From Kribbella pratensis (GTDB taxonomy: Bacteria > Actinomycetota > Actinomycetes > Propionibacteriales > Kribbellaceae): a DNA stretch of 64,000 bases. This document shows positions 51,373-59,000 of this stretch, piece after piece. Under the pieces are notes generated by a model. It did not search any database, was not told where the DNA came from, and saw nothing but the letters and a program-made list of their open reading frames with translations. Both the position numbers and the translations under genes were made by a program. Every line of letters begins with the position of its first letter. The stretch's first letter is position 1. The stretch spans positions 813,473 to 877,472 of the forward strand of contig NZ_SODP01000001.1 of NCBI RefSeq assembly GCF_004365355.1. The letters run 5' to 3'.

Positions 51373-52311
51373 TCACAGCCCCTTGCGGAAGCCTTCGCGC
51401 CAGGACGCGTACCCGGGCTGCCAGCCGAAGGTCTGCTTCGCCAGCGTGTTGTCGGCCCCGCGGATCTCGGTGAAGGCCGCGACTCCGACATCGCCGACCG
51501 CGAGCCGCCCGATCCAGGCCGGCACGTGCCGCGGCGGCTTCGCGCCGAGAATGCGGGCGAACTCCGGCAACCAGACCGCCGCCTGCGCCGGGTCGTCGTC
51601 CGCGATCTGGAACACCCCGGTCACGTCGCTCTCGACCGCCTTCACGGTCGCCGACGCCGCGTCGTCGTAGTGGATGAACGACCAGATCCCGGTGCCGTCG
51701 CCGATCAGCGGCAGGCGGCGCTTCTGGATCATCTCCACCATCGAGCCGCCCTTGCCGATGTCGCCGGTCGGACCGTAGAAGCTGCCGTACCGCAGCGCGA
51801 CGCCCTCGATCCCGTCCGCGTTCAGGACCGCCGATTCGAGATGCTTGATCGCGGCCATCGTCTGCTGTTGCGCGGGCACCGGGTTCGGGTCGAGCGGGTC
51901 CGCCTCGGTCTTCGTGGCGGATCCACCGTGCTGCAAGTTCCAGCCGGCGTACGACTGGACGACGAACCGTCGTACGCCGGCAGCCTGGGATGCGGCGAGC
52001 AGGTTGTCGGTGCCCTCGGTCCGCAGCCGGTTCGTCATCGCGAAGCTGTCGTCGAAGTGCTTGAAGTCGATCCCGCCCTTGAGCGCGGTCATCTGGTGTA
52101 CGACGACCTCCGGGCGGACCTTCTCCACGGCCGTGCGGACCGCGGCGGCGTCGAGCCCGTCCGCGAGCACGACGTCCGCCCCGAACGACCGCACGCTGCT
52201 CGCGCCGGACTCCGACCGGGTCATCCCGGTCACCTCGTGCCCGGCCGCGATCAGCTGCGGCACCAACGACCGACCCAATCCACCGGTCGCACCTGCTACC
52301 AAGACCTTCAT
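51373..52311 (-). CDS. NAD(P)-dependent epimerase/dehydratase-like protein (extended SDR)
   Basis: A 312-aa Rossmann-fold protein. MKVLVAGATGGLGRSLVPQLIAAGHEVTGMTRS carries the GxxGxxG dinucleotide motif; the usual extended-SDR active-site YxxxK is replaced around VQSYAGWNL (no clear Lys four residues later), so it may be an atypical or NmrA-like member. Substrate unknown. ATG 52311 is chosen because GGAGGA precedes it; an in-frame start 13 codons upstream is less likely. Transcribed alone. Confidence 0.78.
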   Translation of the reverse strand: MKVLVAGATGGLGRSLVPQLIAAGHEVTGMTRSESGASSVRSFGADVVLADGLDAAAVRTAVEKVRPEVVVHQMTALKGGIDFKHFDDSFAMTNRLRTEGTDNLLAASQAAGVRRFVVQSYAGWNLQHGGSATKTEADPLDPNPVPAQQQTMAAIKHLESAVLNADGIEGVALRYGSFYGPTGDIGKGGSMVEMIQKRRLPLIGDGTGIWSFIHYDDAASATVKAVESDVTGVFQIADDDPAQAAVWLPEFARILGAKPPRHVPAWIGRLAVGDVGVAAFTEIRGADNTLAKQTFGWQPGYASWREGFRKGL

Positions 52312-52382
52312 GTCGTCCTCCGTCGTCTGCTGTGACGACCCGGAGGACACGCGGCGACCTCAGGTTTGTGACATGACCCGGA

Positions 52383-53792
52383 TCACACCTCGGACGTCAG
52401 CGTGAACTCGGTCGGACCGAACGACACGTTGAGCTTGCCGTCGACGGTCATCGAATCACCGGCGACCCGACAGGTGAACCTGGCAACGAACGGCGTTTCG
52501 ACCCAGCGGACCGTGGCCACGAACGCGTCGCCGTCGCCGTACGCGCTCGTGACGACCCGCATCCCGGCCTCGGGGCTTGCGTCGTTGACTGTGCCCGGAG
52601 CGGACTGCTCGCGCCAATCGCCAGGCGCGCAGACGATGTCATGCGATCCGGACCCACCGAACTCCTCGAAGGTGAAGACCCCGGTGCCGTCCGGGTCGAG
52701 CCGGACGGCGGTCAGCCCGGCATCGTTGCGACCGGTGAACCGATACGTCCGCCCATCGCCACCTGCCGGCGCTGAACCAGTTGGCGGCAGCAACTCCAGC
52801 CGCGACGGGCGGGAGACCGACGGGACGTCCTTGCCCTCGAGCGCGGGCAGCAGATATTCCCAGACCGTGTTCAGGATGCCCTGCATGTCGGTGGTCGCGC
52901 TGGTGATGATCAGCGCAGCGTCGTACTCCGGGAAGATCAGGCAGAACTGCCCGAACGCGCCGTCGCCGCGGTACGTGTTGTGCCGCCCGCGCCAGAACTG
53001 GAAGCCGTAGCCCTGCTTCCAGTCCGGGTTCTCCTCGTTGTCGTTGGGCACCTGCCTCGAGGTGGCCGCCTCGTACCACTCGGCGGGGACGAGCTGCTCG
53101 CCCTTCCACTCGCCGTGCTGCAGCAGGAGCTGCCCGAAGCAGGCCAGCGACTCGGTGTTGATGCTGAGACCCCAGCCGCCGGTCGTGATGCCTTCCCTCG
53201 ACACCTGCCAGGTCGCCTCGGTCGCGCCGAGCGGCTCGAACAGCCGCGGCCGCAGGTAGTCGAGCAGTCGCTCACCGGTCAGCCGCTGCACGATCGCGGA
53301 CAGCATGTAGGTCGCGCCGCTGTTGTAGACGAACACCGTGCCGGGCTCGTGCGCCACGTCGAGGCCGAGGAAGATCTTCACCATCCGGCGGTCGCGACTG
53401 AGCGCCTCGACGGTGTCCTGCGAGTGCCCGGTCGTCATCGTCAGCAGGTGCCGGACCTTCATCGCGGCCAGGTTGTCGCTGACCGTCTCCGGCAGCTCGT
53501 CGGCGTCGAAGAACGAGATCACCTGGTCGTCCAGCGACAGCAGACCCGCGTCGATCGCCAGCCCGACGCCCGTCGACGTGAAACTCTTCGACACCGAGAA
53601 CAGCAGGTGCGGATCCTCCGGCCGGTACGGCGCCCAGGCCTCCTCGAGGACGACCTGCCCGTGCCGCAGCAGCATAATGGTCTGGATCTCCGGCTCGCCG
53701 GCGTCGAGCGCCCCGACAAAACTGTCGAGCGCCGCGGCGGACAGCCCCTGGGCTTCTGGCGTACTCCGTGGAAGTCTGCTCACGCCGAGCAC
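52383..53792 (-). CDS. Serine hydrolase, class C beta-lactamase-related
   Basis: A 469-aa protein without a signal peptide. It has the S-x-x-K motif in FSVSKSFTSTG (about residue 92), the Y-x-N motif in VYNSGATYMLS, and a C-terminal beta-rich segment from about residue 350 that is extra to the beta-lactamase fold. Such proteins are usually esterases, peptidases or D-aminopeptidases, not resistance enzymes. GTG 53792 is preceded by GGAGAG. Only 27 bases separate it from the divergent lipid-kinase gene, so both promoters are compressed and transcripts are nearly leaderless. Confidence 0.83.
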   Translation of the reverse strand: MLGVSRLPRSTPEAQGLSAAALDSFVGALDAGEPEIQTIMLLRHGQVVLEEAWAPYRPEDPHLLFSVSKSFTSTGVGLAIDAGLLSLDDQVISFFDADELPETVSDNLAAMKVRHLLTMTTGHSQDTVEALSRDRRMVKIFLGLDVAHEPGTVFVYNSGATYMLSAIVQRLTGERLLDYLRPRLFEPLGATEATWQVSREGITTGGWGLSINTESLACFGQLLLQHGEWKGEQLVPAEWYEAATSRQVPNDNEENPDWKQGYGFQFWRGRHNTYRGDGAFGQFCLIFPEYDAALIITSATTDMQGILNTVWEYLLPALEGKDVPSVSRPSRLELLPPTGSAPAGGDGRTYRFTGRNDAGLTAVRLDPDGTGVFTFEEFGGSGSHDIVCAPGDWREQSAPGTVNDASPEAGMRVVTSAYGDGDAFVATVRWVETPFVARFTCRVAGDSMTVDGKLNVSFGPTEFTLTSEV

Positions 53793-53819
53793 GCTATCTC
53801 TCCGAACGGACAAAAATAA

Positions 53820-54716
53820 GTGAGTCCTGCCAGGCGGGCAGCCGTCATCGTGAATCCCGTCAAGGTCGAAGGCGACGCGTTCCGTCGTGCCGTCGAAACC
53901 GCGCTGGCCGAGCGGGGGTACGCGGACCCGCTGTGGCTGGAGACGACCGAGGACGATGCCGGGGTCGGGATGGCCCGGCAGGCGATCGACGAACAGGTCG
54001 ATCTCGTGCTCGTCGCAGGCGGTGACGGCACCGTCCGCGTGGTGTGTGCCGAGCTGGCCGGGACCGCGATCCCGGCGGCGGTGCTGCCCGGCGGGACCGG
54101 GAACCTGCTGGCCCGCAACCTCGGCATCTCGCTCGAGCTCGACGTCGCGCTGCACGAGCTGCTCGACGGTTCGGAGCAGCGGATCGACAGCGTGCTGATC
54201 GAGGGCGACCAGCTGCCGGGCGACCGGTTCGTGGTGATGGCCGGGCTCGGTCTGGACGCCGCGATCATCGAGGACGCGCCCGACGACCTGAAGAAGCGGG
54301 TCGGCTGGGCGGCGTACGTCGTCTCGACGCTGAAGAACCTGAACCACCCGTTCGTCAATGTCGAGATCGTCGTCGACGACCAGCCGCCGGTACGCCGTCG
54401 CGCGCGGACCGTGGTGATCGGCAATGTCGGCACGCTCCAGGCGAACATTCCGCTCTTCCCGGACGCCACGCCCGACGACGGCAGGATCGACGTGGTCGTG
54501 CTCGCGCCGCGCCGGATCAGCCACTGGCCGCGGCTGGCGCTCGGTCTGGTGATCAAGTCCTGGCGCGAGCGTCATGTCGAGCGCTTCACCGGCAAGCGGA
54601 TCCAGGTGCGCGCCGACCGGGTGGTAGGCCGCGAGCTCGACGGCGACGCGATCGCCGAAGGTACGTCGCTCGTCGCGGAGGTGGATCCGTCAGCGCTCGT
54701 CGTCCGCGTGCCCTGA
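53820..54716 (+). CDS. Diacylglycerol kinase / LCB5-family lipid kinase
   Basis: A 298-aa protein with the DAGK catalytic domain: RRAAVIVNPVKVEGDAFR, the nucleotide motif VLVAGGDGTVRVV, and LPGGTGNLLARNL. The C-terminal part (FVVMAGLGLDAAIIEDAP, RARTVVIGNVGTLQANIPLFPDATPDDGRIDVVVL) matches bacterial YegS/DgkB enzymes. It phosphorylates a lipid such as diacylglycerol. GTG 53820 has no good ribosome-binding site; AAAATAA just upstream suggests a leaderless start. The end overlaps the convergent sigma gene by 27 bases. Confidence 0.87.
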   Translation: MSPARRAAVIVNPVKVEGDAFRRAVETALAERGYADPLWLETTEDDAGVGMARQAIDEQVDLVLVAGGDGTVRVVCAELAGTAIPAAVLPGGTGNLLARNLGISLELDVALHELLDGSEQRIDSVLIEGDQLPGDRFVVMAGLGLDAAIIEDAPDDLKKRVGWAAYVVSTLKNLNHPFVNVEIVVDDQPPVRRRARTVVIGNVGTLQANIPLFPDATPDDGRIDVVVLAPRRISHWPRLALGLVIKSWRERHVERFTGKRIQVRADRVVGRELDGDAIAEGTSLVAEVDPSALVVRVP

Positions 54717-55619
54717 CGGCTGCACCGGCGCCGGCCCCGAGGGCTGCACTGATGGCTGCACCGATGGCTGCACTGACGGCTGCACTGACGGCTGCACGTG
54801 GGTCAACTTGTCGGGGTTGACAATGCCGTGGATCGCGCTGATGCGGCCCTCGGCCACCACGAACGACCAGATCGCGACGGTGCGGTCGCTGCGGTCGTGG
54901 ATCCTGAGCGCCGGCTGACCGCCGACATGCACCGGCGCGGTGGTCAGCTGGCGGAACTTGCCGAACGCGCCGATGAGCAGGCGGGCGACATTGCCGGCGC
55001 CATGCACCGGCCGGGGGAAGCCGCCCTTGCCGCCGCCGTCGCCGGTGAACGTGACGTCCGGGGTGAGGAGCGCGACCAGGGCCTCCAGTTCGCCCTCCTC
55101 GGCCGCCGCGACGAACCGGCGTACCAGTTCGTCGCGTTCCTGGGGCGAGGGATCGAAGCGTGGTCGATTGTCGGCGATCCGGCGCCGGGCGCGGACGGCG
55201 AGCTGGCGGCAATTGGCCGGCGTCTTGCCGAGGATGCCGGCGAGGTCGTCGTAGGAGTAGCCGAAGACGTCGCCGAGCAGGAAGACCGCGCGCTGGTCGG
55301 GGGAGAGGCGCTCGAGGACGACCAGGAACGCGGTGGACAGCGAGTCCGAGAGCGCGGCCCGGTCGGCGAGATCGACGTACTCGTCCACGGCGGGTTCGGG
55401 CAGCCACGGGCCGAAGTACTGCTCGCGTTGGCGACGTGCCGAGCGCAGTTGGTCGATCGCGAGCCTGGTCGTCACGGTGGTGAGGAACGCCTTGGGGGAG
55501 GCGACCTCGGGCTCGCGATGCAGGCGCAGGTACGCCTCCTGGACGACGTCCTCGGCGTCACCGAACGTGCCCAGCATCCGGTAGGCGATCGAGAGCAGCA
55601 GCGGTCTGAGTTCCTCCAT
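54690..55619 (-). CDS. ECF41-group RNA polymerase sigma factor with SnoaL-like C-terminal domain
   Basis: A 309-aa sigma factor. Region 2 (LLLSIAYRMLGTFGDAEDVVQEAYLR) and region 4 (LSPDQRAVFLLGDVFGYSYDDLAGILGKTPANCRQL) are followed by a C-terminal SnoaL-like extension. The ECF41 marks are all present: WLPEP (72-76), DGGGK (194-198) and NPDKL (268-272). No anti-sigma gene is needed in this group because the extension regulates activity. After NPDKL the tail is a VQPS repeat (five units) encoded by 12-bp repeats at about 54733-54800. ATG 55619 has AAGG upstream. Its own promoter matches the ECF41 consensus. Confidence 0.92.
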   Translation of the reverse strand: MEELRPLLLSIAYRMLGTFGDAEDVVQEAYLRLHREPEVASPKAFLTTVTTRLAIDQLRSARRQREQYFGPWLPEPAVDEYVDLADRAALSDSLSTAFLVVLERLSPDQRAVFLLGDVFGYSYDDLAGILGKTPANCRQLAVRARRRIADNRPRFDPSPQERDELVRRFVAAAEEGELEALVALLTPDVTFTGDGGGKGGFPRPVHGAGNVARLLIGAFGKFRQLTTAPVHVGGQPALRIHDRSDRTVAIWSFVVAEGRISAIHGIVNPDKLTHVQPSVQPSVQPSVQPSVQPSGPAPVQPSGHADDER

Positions 55620-55631
55620 CACACCTTCACA

Positions 55632-55658
55632 GACGATCGACCGGTCTTCCCGGTGACA
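55632..55658 (-). promoter_or_regulatory. ECF41 promoter of the sigma gene (autoregulation)
   Basis: Minus strand TGTCACC (55658-55652), exactly 16 bases, then CGTC (55635-55632), 12 bases before the sigma ATG. ECF41 promoters are known as TGTCACA-N16-CGTC. Confidence 0.8.
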
Positions 55659-55668
55659 GCATGCCGAT

Positions 55669-55695
55669 TGTCACAGGAGTCGATTGTCGATCGTC
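55669..55695 (+). promoter_or_regulatory. ECF41 promoter of the DoxX gene
   Basis: TGTCACA (55669-55675), exactly 16 bases, then CGTC (55692-55695), 10 bases before ATG 55706. It is a perfect match to the ECF41 target consensus. Confidence 0.85.
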
Positions 55696-55705
55696 TGCGA
55701 TCGAC

Positions 55706-56074
55706 ATGAACACGATCACCTGGATCTTCACCGGCATGCTCGCCGTCGTCTTCACGATCTCGGGCGTCCTGAAGGCCGCGATGTCCCGCGCCCGCCTGAT
55801 CGCCAGCGGCCAGACCGGCATCGCACCGTTCCCGATGCCGCTGGTCCGCTTCGTCGCTGTCTGCGAACTGCTGGCGGTCGCCGGCCTCTTCGCCCCATGG
55901 CTGACCGACACAGCCCGCGTCCTCACCCCGCTCGCGGCCAGCGGTCTGGTGATTGTGATGATCGGCGCCGCCACCTCACACTCGTCGCTCCGCGAGCCAC
56001 GCTCGACGGCCGCCAACACCATTCTTCTGGCGCTGGCGGCCTTCGTAGCTGCTGCTCGCTTCGCCGGGCTCTAA
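55706..56074 (+). CDS. DoxX-family small membrane protein, ECF41 target
   Basis: A 122-aa protein with four hydrophobic helices (ITWIFTGMLAVVFTISGVLKAAM, MPLVRFVAVCELLAVAGLFAPWL, VLTPLAASGLVIVMIGAA, TILLALAAFVAAARF). DoxX-like proteins are quinone-linked or redox-associated membrane proteins. ATG 55706 is used because the ECF41 -10 element ends ten bases before it; an in-frame ATG-type start at 55661 would place the promoter inside the gene. It is divergent from the ECF41 sigma factor, the usual position of its single target. The stop overlaps the convergent pullulanase stop by four bases. Confidence 0.85.
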   Translation: MNTITWIFTGMLAVVFTISGVLKAAMSRARLIASGQTGIAPFPMPLVRFVAVCELLAVAGLFAPWLTDTARVLTPLAASGLVIVMIGAATSHSSLREPRSTAANTILLALAAFVAAARFAGL

Positions 56075-59000
56075 CGCTGGACGAGTACGGCGACTGTGCG
56101 TGGCGGGACTGTCGCCGTACCGGTGGCGGCATTCCACGTCGTCTGCTTGACGACAGCGTCCGACCCGGCAGCCTGCACCGGTGAGAGCGACAGGTTGGCG
56201 CCGCTCAGCCCAGGCACCTGCTGGGATACGGCCGAGCCCGTGCTGTTGAACACCACGACCACGCCCTTCAGCGCCGGGTCGACATTCGGGCCCACTGTGT
56301 CGTCGATACGCATCGTGATCACACCAGGCGTCGTACCGCTCAGCGGGAAGCTGAGCTTCTGGTTGATGAGGTCGGCGGTGCCGAGCCGGAACAGCGGCGT
56401 CGAGAACCGCAGCTTCAGCAGATCGGCCGCCGCGGCAGACGCCGTGGCCACATCGGCCGGCGACGGCTTCAGCGCCGGGTTGGCGAGCAGTGGCTTCATG
56501 TACGGCCACTTGGCTTCGTTGTCGGCCTTCGGCGGGAGGCCGTGGCCGAAGCCGTTGTCTGCGCCGGTCCAGTCGAGGGTGTTGAACCAGTCGCCGGAGT
56601 CGTACGAGTTGCGGTCCAGCGACTTGCTCCGCAGCAGGTCCGCTCCCGCGTGCCAGAACGACGGCGTCTGGGCCAGCGCGGTCGTTGCCAGCGACAACGT
56701 GTTCATCCGGATCCGGTCCGGCATCGGCAGATCCGTCGGCAGCTTGTACGTCAGCGTGTCCCACAACGTTTCGTTGTCATGGGCATCGACGTAGCTGATC
56801 ACCTCGTCCGGCTGATCGGCGTACCCGGCCGGCGAGCCGTTGTAGTCGACTCCGTCCCCGCGCACCGTCGTACCCGACTCGACGGAGCGGAAGGTGAACG
56901 AGCGCAGGTTGCCGGCCAGGCCGAGTTGGACCAGGTCGGTGTCGTGCGCCAGCCGCTTCGCACGCTCGTCCGCCGTGCCGTTGATCGGGTCGCCGTTCGG
57001 GTCGCTCGCCTCGCCGGAGCCGAAGCCCTGGATCCGCGGGTTGTCGTCGAACGGTCCGCCGCCGCGCATTGCGTCGCGGAGACGGTCCGAGAACGTGCCG
57101 ATCCCGGTCCCGCCGAGATTGCCCTGGCGGGCCTGGACGAACAGCGCGTCGTTCGCGACCTCGCCGAAGTTCCAGCCCTCGCCGTACAGATAGATCGACT
57201 TGCCGTCGACGCCGTCCTTGGCGAGCGTCAGCTTGTCGAGCGCGGCGCGGACCTTCAGCATGTTCGCCTTGGAGTGATGGCCCATCAGGTCGTAGCGGAA
57301 GCCGTCGACGTGGTAGTTCTTCGCCCAGCTGACGGTGCCGTCGACCATGATCTTCTCGGCCATCGCGTGTTCGGTGGCGATGTTGCTGCAGCAGGTCGAG
57401 TTCTCGACCTTGCCGGTGGCGTTGAGCCGCTGGTAGTAGCCCGGCACGATCTGGTCGAGCACCGACGTCGGCGCCTCGCCGGCGGCCGGCGTGTGGTTGT
57501 AGACCTGGTCGAGGACGACCCGCAGCCCGGACTTGTGCAGCCCGCCGACCATCGTGCGGAACTCCGAGACCCGCGCCAGCCCGTCCTTCTGGGTCGCGTA
57601 CGAACCCTCCGGCGCGAGCCAGTGGTACGGGTCGTACCCCCAGTTGAACCCGTCCTTCGCGGCGACGGCCGTCACGCAGGCCTGCTGCTGGTCCGAGTCG
57701 GGCGGCAGAGCCTTCAGGTCACAGGCCGGAGTCTGCTGATTGGTCTCGGGGATTGACGCGATGTCGAACGTCGGCAAGAGGTGCACGGTATTGAGCCCGG
57801 CCGCCGCTAGTGCCTTGAGGTGTTTGGTTCCATCGCCGTCGTCGGCGAAGGCGAGATAGGTACCGCGGTGCGCGGCGGGAACCGTGTTGTCGTTGATCGA
57901 GAAGTCGCGGACATGCAACTCGTAGATCGTCGAGTCGACACCCCGCGCAAGCTTCGGCGCCGGCGTCCTCGACCACAAGGCGGGCTGACCCGCCGGATCA
58001 TTCAGGTCGGCGGCGACGGAGTACGCCGAGTCCGTCGTCAACGCGACCGAGTACGGATCCGTGACGACGTTCGTCTCCACCTTCCCGGTACTGGGCGCAA
58101 AGACCGTCACCTCGAAGCGGTACGACGCGTTCTTCCACGAGCGGGATCCGCCGACTACCCACGCGCCGTCATCGTTGCGCTTCATCGCGACAGCTGCCGA
58201 GCCCACCAGCAATCGCACGTTCTGCGCGGTGGGAGCCCACAAGGTGAAGGTGGGCGCACCCGCGTGCCACGTCACGCCGTACGAACGGCCGGCCGCGCTC
58301 TGATAGAGGTCATCGAGGACGCCGGGTATCTGCACGCCGGTCGCATCGAGCAGTCGGCCCGTGTCGTCGTACTGCGCCAGACCGAGTTGCCCGGTGAGCA
58401 TCTTGCGGGCGTCTCCATTGTCCAGGCGGAGCGTCGTGTAGCCCGGTTTCACAATCCGCGAGTCGTAGCGCAGGGCTGTCGACGATCCACCGATGTCGTC
58501 CGCATCGACCTTCAACGAGCCCGTGTCGGACCAGTGCAGCCGCCACCGGTAGCGCTCCGGGTGCGCGACGGCCGGTACGGCGAGCGTGTTGCGGTCCAGC
58601 CAGTACGCCTTGGCCTGACTCAGGTCCGGCGTTGCACCGGGCTTGGACGTCGTCACCGTGAACTGGTGCGTCGCGAGCACGTACGAGAACGTGACCACGA
58701 GTCCGTCACTCGGTACCGAGACCGGCACGTTGTTCGCCGGATAGCTCTCGTCCCAAGACAGGTTGTGCGCGACCTTCGCCTCATAGTTGCCCGCTCCCAA
58801 CTCGCTGGTGGACCAGGTGTACGTCCCGTCCCCGTCCTCGTCGGTCAACCAGGGTCGCATGCAGGACGGGTCCCAGTCGGCCGGACAGCCCAGCTCGGAC
58901 TGGAACGAGCCGGGGACGGTGATGATCGGTCCCTGCGCACTGGACGTGACGTAGTGCCGTCCGTGTTCGTAGTAGAAGCTGACCGGTCCGGCAGGTGCGG

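Noticed and set aside
52383..53792. Antibiotic-resistance beta-lactamase
   Set aside because: No signal peptide, an extra C-terminal domain, and a motif pattern of the broad serine hydrolase/esterase group.
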